11,421 nucleotides of DNA, taken from positions 1-11,421 of the forward strand of contig JBFXEJ010000153.1 in assembly GCA_050180235.1 (NCBI GenBank), read 5' to 3'. How positions within the stretch are numbered: position 1 is the first letter of the stretch; every line of letters begins with the position of its first letter. This stretch comes from JAABRU01 sp050180235. GTDB lineage: Bacteria > Desulfobacterota > Desulfobacteria > Desulfobacterales > Desulfococcaceae. The notes below the pieces were generated by a model. That model was not told the origin of the DNA, searched no databases, and saw nothing but the letters and a program-made list of their open reading frames with translations. Shown here one piece after another: positions 1 to 5,954 of this stretch. The translations under genes were made by a program, and so were the position numbers.

Positions 1-16
1 ATTTATAAAGAAATCA

Positions 17-45
17 TTGACAAGCAGGCATGTTTTTTATAGAGA
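17..45 (+). promoter_or_regulatory. Possible sigma-70-type promoter at the window edge
   Basis: TTGACA at 17-22 matches the -35 consensus exactly. TAGAGA lies 17 bp downstream at 40-45, and TATAGA at 38-43 is an alternative -10 with 15-bp spacing. The -10 match is only moderate. If used, it would leave a leader of roughly 280 nt before the PocR gene at 330, or serve something unseen. The assignment rests on motif match alone. Confidence 0.25.
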
Positions 46-329
46 TAAAAATCATAAAATGTTTGTGTTCTGAACCAGGCTGTTTATCAGGCTTTCAAAA
101 ATTTTTGGAAGGCATCATTGAATATGATAATATTTCCAAACATCTTTGACTGTCAAAAGCAGCCAAAGATTTTTTTTAACGCCTGTTATTCATTTATTTT
201 CACTGCGTGTTCTGATTATCGGAGGTGTGACTTCTTTCGGGAAAGACGGAATTCCCGAAAAATTTGTACCTTAAAATTTTCGTTTACCTGCTTATTGATA
301 ATAACATTTCAACAAAAAAAGGAGAATTT
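46..329. other. Non-coding leader region upstream of the PocR gene
   Basis: No convincing gene was seen. The stretch contains a 9-bp-stem hairpin (arms 235-243 TTTCGGGAA and 252-260 TTCCCGAAA, 8-nt loop) and the first copy of an 18-bp direct repeat (278-295), whose second copy lies beyond the gene at 1053-1070. A reading frame is open across 118-333 but has no ribosome binding site and an unusual amino-acid make-up, so it is not called. Confidence 0.4.
278..295 (+). repeat. 18-bp direct repeat, copy 1
   Basis: TTTCGTTTACCTGCTTAT here is identical to 1053-1070. The two copies flank the PocR gene and its terminator at a distance of 775 bp. Similarity fades just outside the core on both sides. 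It could be a trace of a duplication or insertion boundary, a shared regulatory site, or a small dispersed repeat. Confidence 0.6.
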
Positions 330-827
330 ATGAAGTTAACTGATCTTTTGCCATCTGAAAAATGGCAGAAACTGGCAGATGCAATTTATGAACAAACCGG
401 ATTGAGCGCAAATATTTTTGATACAGAGGGTGTCAGGATTTTGCCGCTTGTTAAACCCAACAGACTCTGTCCTGCAATCAAAGCGACCAATGCGGGGCAA
501 AGCTCCATATGCGCTGTGGCTCATATGAATATGGCAAATATCGCCATGAGAAACAGGGAGTCCGTGATTGAGAAATGCGATGCCGGTTTTATAAAACTGG
601 TTACGCCGATCTTTGCAGGTGATGAATTTGTGGGGGCAGTGGGTGCATGCGGACTTTTCATGGATGACGGAGAGGTTGATGCTTTTCTGATCAATAAAAT
701 TACGGGCATTCCTGAAGAAGAGGTGATGAGCCTGTCTGAAGGCATTGCATCTTTGACCGGAGAACGTATGGAAGAACTTAAACAGTATGTTGAAAAACAG
801 ATTGAAAGCATGCTTTCTGAAAGGTAA
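330..827 (+). CDS. Stand-alone PocR sensory-domain protein
   Basis: This is a 165-aa soluble protein made almost entirely of one PocR-type ligand-sensing domain, a family usually found at the N-terminus of transcription regulators and sensor kinases and thought to bind small molecules such as hydrocarbon derivatives. The family pattern is visible in the order LC (Cys47), SIC (Cys61), EKCDAGFIKLVTPIF (Cys83) and GAVGACGLF (Cys107), ending in a charged helix near residues 146-164. There is no helix-turn-helix, kinase or membrane segment, so any output must come from a partner. The start at 330 is chosen because GGAG sits 5 bp upstream after an A-run; the open frame reaches back to 264, but that stretch has no binding site. 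No partner gene is adjacent. A weak terminator lies about 185 bp downstream and an 18-bp direct repeat flanks the locus. Domain call fairly sure; ligand and role unknown. Confidence 0.85.
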   Translation: MKLTDLLPSEKWQKLADAIYEQTGLSANIFDTEGVRILPLVKPNRLCPAIKATNAGQSSICAVAHMNMANIAMRNRESVIEKCDAGFIKLVTPIFAGDEFVGAVGACGLFMDDGEVDAFLINKITGIPEEEVMSLSEGIASLTGERMEELKQYVEKQIESMLSER

Positions 828-832
828 ATGGG

Positions 833-907
833 ATGGGAAATAAAAACATTCCGGTGATCGGATGCGGCCCGGCAGTATCCGAAGAGCATGGCTGTCACTC
901 TGGTTGA
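833..907 (+). CDS. Possible 24-aa Cys-containing small peptide
   Basis: A short frame starts 5 bp after the PocR stop codon and encodes 24 residues with two cysteines (Cys11 in a VIGCGPAV stretch and Cys21 in a GCHSG end). Codon use looks coding-like and the position suggests translational coupling, but the binding site is poor (AAGG at 821-824). It may be a real microprotein, the surviving start of a broken gene, or chance. The stop is TGA, but a second in-frame TGA follows at 914-916, which argues against a selenocysteine reading. Confidence 0.25.
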   Translation: MGNKNIPVIGCGPAVSEEHGCHSG

Positions 908-1011
908 AATATTTGATCAGTTTATGCCCGGTGTTCTGGATTTGCAATTATGGCAGTCACAGAAATTAAGCAGGCAGCCATAAATTTTAGGGTATAAACT
1001 TTTCAGGAAAC

Positions 1012-1040
1012 CCGGTTTTTCTGAGAACCCGGATTTTTTT
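1012..1040 (+). terminator. Weak intrinsic terminator after the PocR gene
   Basis: A short hairpin pairs CCGGTT (from 1012) with AACCCGG (1026-1032, one bulged C). It is followed directly by a run of seven T (1034-1040). The stem is short, but the U-tract is good and it points the right way for the PocR transcript. Confidence 0.45.
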
Positions 1041-1052
1041 ATACACGAAAAC

Positions 1053-1070
1053 TTTCGTTTACCTGCTTAT
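1053..1070 (+). repeat. 18-bp direct repeat, copy 2
   Basis: Identical to 278-295. It lies just after the PocR terminator and 8 bp before the left TTA of the first GGTGATTT element, so the two repeats may mark successive insertions at one hot spot. Confidence 0.6.
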
Positions 1071-1078
1071 ACCTCATG

Positions 1079-1162
1079 TTAGGTGATTTCCAGAAAAGAA
1101 TATCCCGCCAAAGCAGCACAGGCTTCCGGCTTTCGGGATATTTATTTTCGGAAATCACCTTA
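1079..1162. repeat. GGTGATTT inverted-repeat element, copy A (78 bp, TTA flanks)
   Basis: The element spans 1082-1159, from GGTGATTTCC to GGAAATCACC, and is flanked on both sides by TTA in the same orientation (1079-1081 and 1160-1162). Its imperfect terminal inverted repeats run about 27 bp and include an ATATCC-type segment. There is no room for a transposase. Read on the other strand its interior (CCGGAAGC...GCTGCTTT) closely matches copy C, so this is a genuine family member and not a chance hairpin. The layout is that of a MITE with a possible 3-bp target duplication. Confidence 0.8.
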
Positions 1163-1168
1163 CGCTCC

Positions 1169-1200
1169 ACCGTCATACCGGCTTTTGACGGTATGACGGT
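1169..1200. repeat. CCGTCAT/ATGACGG hairpin repeat
   Basis: Perfect 12-bp arms (ACCGTCATACCG at 1169-1180 and CGGTATGACGGT at 1189-1200) surround an 8-nt loop GCTTTTGA. A diverged copy with the same GTCAT-CCGG arms and a similar loop is found at 3295-3320. No T-run follows, so it is better read as a dispersed REP-like hairpin than as a terminator. Confidence 0.65.
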
Positions 1201-1201
1201 G

Positions 1202-1329
1202 AAAGAGAGGGTAGTGGGTCAAACCTGTTGATGAAACAGGAATTCATGTTGCAGAGACAAGGCATGCCCTGTCTCTACGACGGAATCCCGGATTCAGAAT
1301 CAACGGATTTGACCCACCACCAAAGAGAG
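1202..1329. mobile_element. 112-bp MITE with 8-bp target-site duplication
   Basis: An inverted-repeat element spans 1210-1321. Its ends, GGTAGTGGGTCAAACCTG and GGTGGTGGGTCAAATCCG (right end read on the other strand), give about 23 bp of terminal inverted repeat with few mismatches. The identical octamer AAAGAGAG lies immediately outside both ends (1202-1209 and 1322-1329), as expected of a target-site duplication. The centre (about 1253-1276) is a second near-perfect palindrome, AGAGACA-GGCATGCC-TGTCTCT. There is no coding capacity, so transposition would need a transposase in trans. The parent family is not identified. Confidence 0.8.
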
Positions 1330-1801
1330 CAACTTCCTGATTTTTGGAAAGGCTGCGTAACATCACTTACTTATATGAAATTTCAAAAAAGATTTCAGCA
1401 GAAATGACCTTCCTGCCCGGAAGGTTTCAAGCCGCCACCAAGGCACAAAGATGCAAAGTCTCACAAAGGTTACAGCCTTATTGTTTTTTTCAGATTTCAT
1501 ATTCTTTTGTCCAACTGTGCAGCTTCTGCGGTGATTGCAGAATGGAACCGGGCACAATTTTTGAACGCATCGGCAGAAAGTGTCCGGGGTAAAAAAACTG
1601 CAACTGTTCCAGATCCTGAAAACTGCCTGTATTTTCAAAGAAAAACAACCCGTCCCTGCCGGGAAAAATATATCTGCATGATACGCCCCCCCACTTTACA
1701 GCATTTACGGTATTGACTACAGCAAAAAAATATATCATAGTCTGAAAAAATGAAGAAGAATATCTTTTTTGACTGTCCACTGATAAACAGGGAGAGGTTA
1801 T
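1330..1801. other. Non-coding stretch upstream of the transpeptidase gene
   Basis: No supportable gene was seen on either strand; the open frames present are short and lack ribosome binding sites. It contains a 9-bp periodic triplet (1444-1470: CACAAAGAT, GCAAAGTCT, CACAAAGGT) and a small CCTTCC/GGAAGG hairpin (1408-1424). A possible weak promoter for the downstream gene is TTGACT at 1713-1718 with a TATCAT-like segment after it. Confidence 0.45.
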
Positions 1802-3265
1802 ATGATACAGATGAAATTTACATACCGGAGATCTGACTGGAGAAATTATCAGTGCCGTCTGCAGAAAAACCGTAGCCGGAATCAGGCTGTCCGCAGGACA
1901 GTCCGATACAGTTTTTTTCTTGTATTTCTGACATTTGTGGGGGCTGCTGTGTACGGAGTTTCAGGGAAAGTGACAGACAGTCCGGTATTCAGTTTTCTGT
2001 CAGCAGTCATGCCCTCTGCACATACCGCCGAGGTTCAGGAATTTTCTGCCGCGGGCATCCGGAACGTTCCGGATGCCGGATTTTCGGGAAAAACCAGTGG
2101 TCTCAGCAAAAGCGATATCCGGACCATTCTCAGCAGTGATGATTTCCTGAACCTGAAAGAAAACCATTTTCAGACTGAATCTGAAAGACGCGGATTTCAG
2201 GTGGACACCACCATTGATGTCCCTTTGCAGAATTTTATACTGAAAAATATGGATCGGCAGAATTCCCGGTATATCGGAATTGTTGCAATGGATCCAGGTA
2301 CCGGCCGGATTCTGGCTATGGCAGGCCATGACAGTGCAAATTCCCGGAAAAATCCCTGCACAGACGCGCTGTTTCCGGCGGCCAGCATATTCAAAATCGT
2401 AATTGCCGCAGCAGCCGTGGAAGAGTGCGGTTTCCGTTCCGATTCCACCATAAGCTTCCGCGGGGCAAAGCATACGCTGTACAAATCCCAGCTGAATCCG
2501 GAAAATAAGGGAAATTTTATCAGTCTGCAGGACTCTTTTGCCCAGTCCGTTAATCCGGTTTTCGGAAAACTGGGAATCCACTTTCTGGGGAAAGACATCA
2601 TTGAATCCTATGCAAAAGCATTCGGATTCAACAGGCCCGTCAGTTTTGAAATTCCGGTGGAAGTCAGTACTGTTTCCCTTGTCACTGATGATCCTTTTCA
2701 ACTTGCCGAGATTGCCAGCGGATTCAACCGGAGCACTGCCATTTCCCCGCTTCACGGTGCGATGATGGTTTCAGCCATTGTCAGCACTGAGGGCAGACTC
2801 ATGGAGCCGGCCATTGTGGACCGCATCAGCAGTAAAAACGGCCGCATCCTTTACCGCAGCCACCCGAAAACTGTAAACCGGGTTCTGTCTCCGGCAACAG
2901 CGGAAACAGTGAAAAGAATGATGGAAGAGACTGTCCGCACCGGAACCTGCCGTAAAGTTTTTGCAGGTTATGAAAAGGATCCCCTTCTTTCCCGTCTGAG
3001 TATTGGCGGGAAAACCGGAACCATCAGCAGCCGCAACCATGAGGGACGCAGTTATGACTGGTTTGTGGGTTTTGCAGAGGAAAAGGACGGGCCGCAGAAA
3101 TTCGTGATCTCTGTGGTTGTAACCCATGAAAAAGTTATCAGCACAAAAGCCAAGCAGTACGCCCGCATGTCTATGGCAGAATATTTCCGGAATTATTATT
3201 CAAAACAGGAAGCCCTGCTGCACAAAGCGGATGCAGCCCCCCCGAAACCGGGAAAAAGTATATAA
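1802..3265 (+). CDS. Penicillin-binding protein transpeptidase, membrane-anchored
   Basis: This 487-aa protein would cross-link peptidoglycan stem peptides in the periplasm as an acyl-serine transpeptidase. A basic cytoplasmic tail (residues 1-35) precedes one membrane segment (about 36-53). A poorly conserved linker leads to the transpeptidase domain (about 135-465), which carries all three active-site motifs: SIFK (Ser195-Lys198), SVN (Ser249-Asn251) and KTG (Lys404-Gly406). There is no glycosyltransferase domain, and the N-terminal region is shorter than the dimerisation module of FtsI or PBP2, so it is a minimal class-B-like enzyme. GGGAGAGG lies just upstream of the ATG at 1802; a second ATG three codons later is possible. 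No division or elongation genes are adjacent, so a specialised or accessory role (sporadic wall synthesis, beta-lactam response) is possible but not shown. Confidence 0.85.
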   Translation: MIQMKFTYRRSDWRNYQCRLQKNRSRNQAVRRTVRYSFFLVFLTFVGAAVYGVSGKVTDSPVFSFLSAVMPSAHTAEVQEFSAAGIRNVPDAGFSGKTSGLSKSDIRTILSSDDFLNLKENHFQTESERRGFQVDTTIDVPLQNFILKNMDRQNSRYIGIVAMDPGTGRILAMAGHDSANSRKNPCTDALFPAASIFKIVIAAAAVEECGFRSDSTISFRGAKHTLYKSQLNPENKGNFISLQDSFAQSVNPVFGKLGIHFLGKDIIESYAKAFGFNRPVSFEIPVEVSTVSLVTDDPFQLAEIASGFNRSTAISPLHGAMMVSAIVSTEGRLMEPAIVDRISSKNGRILYRSHPKTVNRVLSPATAETVKRMMEETVRTGTCRKVFAGYEKDPLLSRLSIGGKTGTISSRNHEGRSYDWFVGFAEEKDGPQKFVISVVVTHEKVISTKAKQYARMSMAEYFRNYYSKQEALLHKADAAPPKPGKSI

Positions 3266-3294
3266 GCACAGGTCAATTGCAAAAGTCAGGCAGA

Positions 3295-3320
3295 GTCATT
3301 CCGGCTTTCTCCGGTGTGAC
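3295..3320. repeat. GTCAT-CCGG hairpin repeat, second copy
   Basis: The 10-bp arms GTCATTCCGG (3295-3304) and CCGGTGTGAC (3311-3320) pair with one G-T wobble around the loop CTTTCT. It resembles the hairpin at 1169-1200 in arms and loop. It lies 29 bp after the transpeptidase stop and might help end that transcript, though the following T-run is short. Confidence 0.55.
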
Positions 3321-3365
3321 GGTTTTGGAATTGTCCGGCACAATAAAAAATTATGTAATATGGAA

Positions 3366-3426
3366 GAAAATGCTGAATTCTGCTGTCCTGCTTATCTGAC
3401 ATCAGGTATTCAGCATTTTCATTTTT
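3366..3426 (+). terminator. Hairpin with T-run between transpeptidase and aminotransferase genes
   Basis: Perfect 13-bp arms GAAAATGCTGAAT (3366-3378) and ATTCAGCATTTTC (3408-3420) are followed by ATTTTT (3421-3426). The loop is long (29 nt), which weakens it as a terminator. It ends only 21 bp before the next start codon, so it could act as an attenuator or operator for the aminotransferase as well as a terminator for the gene before it. Confidence 0.4.
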
Positions 3427-3447
3427 CACAGAAAAGGAGAAATCAGT

Positions 3448-4632
3448 ATGCCGGGGTTTGAGATCTTCGGAGACGAGGAGAGGAAAGAGGTTCAGGATGT
3501 TCTGGATACAGGGGTTCTGTTCCGTTACGGTTTTGACGCTGCCCGAAAAGGGCATTGGAAGGCAAAGAGTTTTGAAAATCTGCTCGCTCAGAAGCTGGGA
3601 GCAGAATACTGCCATCTGTGTTCCAGCGGCACGTCAGCTTTGAGCATTGCCCTGGCTGCGTGCGGTGTGGGAGCGGGTGATGAGGTCATTATTCCTTCTT
3701 TTACCTTTGTGGCCACAATGGAGGCTGTCCTCAGCGCGGGGGCAGTGCCGGTTTTTGCGGACATTGATGAAACGCTGTGCCTGAACCCGGTCTCTGCTGA
3801 GGCCGCAGTGAATGAACGCAGCAAGGCAGTGATTCCCGTGCATATGTGCGGTGCTATGGCCCGCATTGACGAAATCCGCTCTCTGTGCGAACGCAAAGGG
3901 CTGATTCTCATTGAGGACGCTTGTCAGTCTGTGGGGGCCTCCTTTCATGGCAAATCCCTGGGAACCTTCGGCCATATGGGATGTTTTTCCTTTGATTCGG
4001 TCAAAACTGTCACCTGCGGAGAGGGCGGTGCTGTGGTGACAAATGATCCGGAACTGTACCAGAAGGCTGACGCGTATGCTGATCACGGTCATGACCATAT
4101 CGGCAGTGACCGGGGTAAGGAAGGCCACCCGATGCTGGGACTCAATTACCGGATCAGCGAACTGAACGCGGCTGTGGGGCTGGCCCAGTTGCGGAAACTT
4201 GATTTCATTCTGGAAACCCAGAGGAAGAACAAAAAAATCCTCAAGGACGCTATGCACCGGTGCCCGGATGTCACCTTCAGGGAGATTCCGGATGAACCGG
4301 GGGATTCAGCAACCTTTCTTTCTTTTTTCCTGCCGGATGAAAAATCAGCCGGAAATGCTGCCGGGGAACTGGCAAAGGCGGGCGTTGACGGATGTTTTTA
4401 CTGGTATGACAACAACTGGCATTATATCCGTCAGTGGGAACATCTGAAACATCTGCGCTCGGCTGCCAGACTGCCACTGCAACTGATGGAAAAACAGCCG
4501 GATTACAGCAGTCTCCATCTGCCGAAGTCTGATGCGGTCATGTCCCGTACCATTTCCATGCAGATAAAACTTTCATGGACAGAAGCAGATATGGAGAAAA
4601 GAATCACAAATATTATGAAGGTGCTGGGCTGA
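3448..4632 (+). CDS. DegT/DnrJ/EryC1-family PLP sugar aminotransferase
   Basis: A 394-aa fold-type-I PLP enzyme that transfers an amino group to a keto- (usually nucleotide-) sugar for surface polysaccharide or lipopolysaccharide. Family marks seen are SSGTSA (59-64, cofactor phosphate contact), DEVIIPSFTFVAT (78-90), IEDACQS (155-161, Asp157 for the pyridine nitrogen), FSFDSVKTVTCGEGG with the Schiff-base lysine at Lys186, and NYR (233-235). The opening MPGFEIFGDEER and the GVLFRYGFD-R-G segment resemble the branch that includes 8-amino-3,8-dideoxyoctulosonate (8-amino-Kdo) transaminase KdnA. That subfamily call is from memory and tentative. AAAAGGAGA sits about 8 bp before the ATG. Full length, key residues intact. 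No sugar-synthesis partner such as KdnB lies nearby, so the substrate cannot be inferred from context. Confidence 0.85.
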   Translation: MPGFEIFGDEERKEVQDVLDTGVLFRYGFDAARKGHWKAKSFENLLAQKLGAEYCHLCSSGTSALSIALAACGVGAGDEVIIPSFTFVATMEAVLSAGAVPVFADIDETLCLNPVSAEAAVNERSKAVIPVHMCGAMARIDEIRSLCERKGLILIEDACQSVGASFHGKSLGTFGHMGCFSFDSVKTVTCGEGGAVVTNDPELYQKADAYADHGHDHIGSDRGKEGHPMLGLNYRISELNAAVGLAQLRKLDFILETQRKNKKILKDAMHRCPDVTFREIPDEPGDSATFLSFFLPDEKSAGNAAGELAKAGVDGCFYWYDNNWHYIRQWEHLKHLRSAARLPLQLMEKQPDYSSLHLPKSDAVMSRTISMQIKLSWTEADMEKRITNIMKVLG

Positions 4633-4655
4633 AGAAAAACAGGTGACTCTGATTC

Positions 4656-4797
4656 TTAGGTGATTTCCATGAAAAAATGTACCATCATTGCAGGGTGGGC
4701 ACGGCTTTCTGTGCCCGCCGTTTCAGCAGGACGGCGGGCACAGAAAGCCGTGCCCGCCCTGCGAAAAACGGTATAATCATTAATGGAAATCACCTTA
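4656..4797. repeat. GGTGATTT inverted-repeat element, copy B, with nested GC-rich hairpin
   Basis: The ends GGTGATTTCCAT (from 4659) and ATGGAAATCACC (to 4794) form a 12-bp perfect terminal inverted repeat between TTA triplets at 4656-4658 and 4795-4797. The interior differs from copies A and C: it carries a 30-bp-arm hairpin (4691-4720 and 4732-4761, one mismatch, 11-nt loop) built on GGGCACGGCTTTCTGTGCCC. The hairpin looks like a separate repeat nested inside the element. Lying 25 bp after the aminotransferase stop, the structure would probably also hinder transcription read-through. Confidence 0.75.
4691..4761. repeat. Near-perfect 30-bp-arm GC-rich hairpin inside copy B
   Basis: The arms 4691-4720 and 4732-4761 are complementary except for one T/C difference, with loop TTTCAGCAGGA. 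Each arm is GC-rich in an otherwise AT-leaning intergenic region. This suggests a different dispersed repeat that inserted into, or replaced, the core of the GGTGATTT element. Confidence 0.75.
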
Positions 4798-4901
4798 GGT
4801 GATTTCTGAAAATAAATATCCAGGTCCGGTTCACAGGCACGGGCAAAAGCCGGAAGCTTATGCTGCTTTTCCGGGATATTTTTTTTCTGTAAATCACCTT
4901 A
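4795..4901. repeat. GGTGATTT inverted-repeat element, copy C, abutting copy B
   Basis: The element spans 4798-4898, from GGTGATTTCTGAAAATAAAT to GTAAATCACC, with TTA at 4795-4797 (shared with copy B) and 4899-4901. Its right half matches copy A read on the opposite strand. Just outside, TTATGCCAAA follows the right end, exactly as it does after copy D near 10190, so the right boundary of the family may extend beyond CACC. Confidence 0.8.
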
Positions 4902-5034
4902 TGCCAAATTGTTTTCAAAGTTCGGGGAATGCCTATTTTTTTAATAGCGAAAAACACGGACAGCACGGAAAAACAGCTTTTGGCATGCTCATGTTCTGAA
5001 AGCGAATCGGTATAAAAGCCGCTTTGGCAGACTT

Positions 5035-5077
5035 CTGCCGGACATTTTTTCCGCATTTTGGAAAGAACGTCCGGCAG
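5035..5077. repeat. Inverted repeat downstream of the Cys-protein gene
   Basis: The 9-bp arms CTGCCGGAC (5035-5043) and GTCCGGCAG (5069-5077) enclose an inner TTTCC/GGAAA pairing. It lies about 33 bp beyond the stop of the - strand gene that ends at 5110 and could end that transcript. No T-run follows on the - strand, so an intrinsic terminator is not certain. Confidence 0.4.
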
Positions 5078-5109
5078 GCTGTGATTCGGCCCCTGAAACG
5101 CAAGGAATG

Positions 5110-5931
5110 TCAATGCCGCCAGTCAATATCGGAATAATCAAGCAAGGATTTTTTTTCTTTTTCCGGTGGTTCCGCATCATCTGCCATGATCTCTTCGGGA
5201 TGGGCCTCCAGGATGGCGCAGTCAATAATGCTGACAATGCCCTCAGGCAGAATCTCCTGTTCAAGAGCCACATCAATGTTTTCAGCGGCCTGTATCATAG
5301 TTCCCGCTATATCTTCGGTCCGGATTTTTCCGTTGGCAGCGGCAGTCAGTATTTTTTCAGCAATCACGAACATCCAGCAGCGCAGATTGATCCCCTTTAA
5401 TGCTCCATGTCCGGTTTTTTTCAGCATTTCCGGTAAACTGCAGATATCCCTGACACCCAGGGAAGGCAGCAGTTCCATGTTCTGGGCAATGCAGGAGGAA
5501 CAGATTTTTTTGGCAGATTCCGGGTCATCGCAGACCATTTTGCCGTCAATTTTTCTGATTTTGCAGGGAAGAACTTTTCCTCCCTCAGGAGCGGAGATTC
5601 TTGCAAATCTTCGTATTTCTGATATTTCATCAGATATGGGACGCAGCGCCGGTTTTTCAGCCTCCGGTATTTTGGTGGACAGAAATCCGTTTTCCTTCCG
5701 TGAACCGATCCTGTCCAGTTGGCTCAGCAGGGTGGGAATATTCCAAAAAGGCAGTTGCCGGACAAGGGATTTTTTGTAACTGTCCCGTATTTCCCTGAGC
5801 CGGGAATAATATTCCTCTTCTGTGGCAATACCCTTTGTCCTGAGCAGCGACAGCATGGTGTCAAGATGGATAACGGCTGTCATCAGACCTTCCTGTATTT
5901 CTCTGATTTCATCAGGCAGATTTTTTTTCAT
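5110..5931 (-). CDS. Unrecognised 273-aa Cys-containing cytoplasmic protein
   Basis: I do not recognise this family. The N-terminal part (about 1-60) is helical and charged. A central segment holds four clustered cysteines, Cys123, Cys134, Cys144 and Cys147 (the last two as CSSC), with Cys164 and Cys185 further on, which suggests metal binding or a redox site. The C-terminus is acidic, ending in a DYSDIDW motif. There is no signal peptide or membrane segment. The start at 5931 is chosen because AGGAGG lies 5 bp upstream; ATG at 5952 and the longer frame to 6006 have no such site, and the latter would overlap the previous gene. It begins 23 bp after the DHH phosphoesterase gene on the same strand, so the two are very probably co-transcribed and functionally linked. 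Existence is well supported; function is open. Confidence 0.75.
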   Translation of the reverse strand: MKKNLPDEIREIQEGLMTAVIHLDTMLSLLRTKGIATEEEYYSRLREIRDSYKKSLVRQLPFWNIPTLLSQLDRIGSRKENGFLSTKIPEAEKPALRPISDEISEIRRFARISAPEGGKVLPCKIRKIDGKMVCDDPESAKKICSSCIAQNMELLPSLGVRDICSLPEMLKKTGHGALKGINLRCWMFVIAEKILTAAANGKIRTEDIAGTMIQAAENIDVALEQEILPEGIVSIIDCAILEAHPEEIMADDAEPPEKEKKSLLDYSDIDWRH

Positions 5932-5954
5932 TCCGTCCTCCTGTTTTTTCATAT

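Noticed and set aside
118..333. Gene of about 71 aa before the PocR gene
   Set aside because: No ribosome binding site, Phe/Cys-rich odd composition, spans a hairpin and repeat, and overlaps the well-supported PocR start.
905..916. Selenocysteine read-through of TGA after the small Cys peptide
   Set aside because: A second in-frame TGA follows three codons later and no selenocysteine insertion hairpin was evident.
336..947. Long - strand frame opposite the PocR gene
   Set aside because: Antisense shadow of a real gene; composition rich in His, Cys and Phe and no family motifs.
2000..2755. 251-aa - strand frame inside the transpeptidase gene
   Set aside because: Shadow of the transpeptidase reading frame, which carries all catalytic motifs on the + strand.
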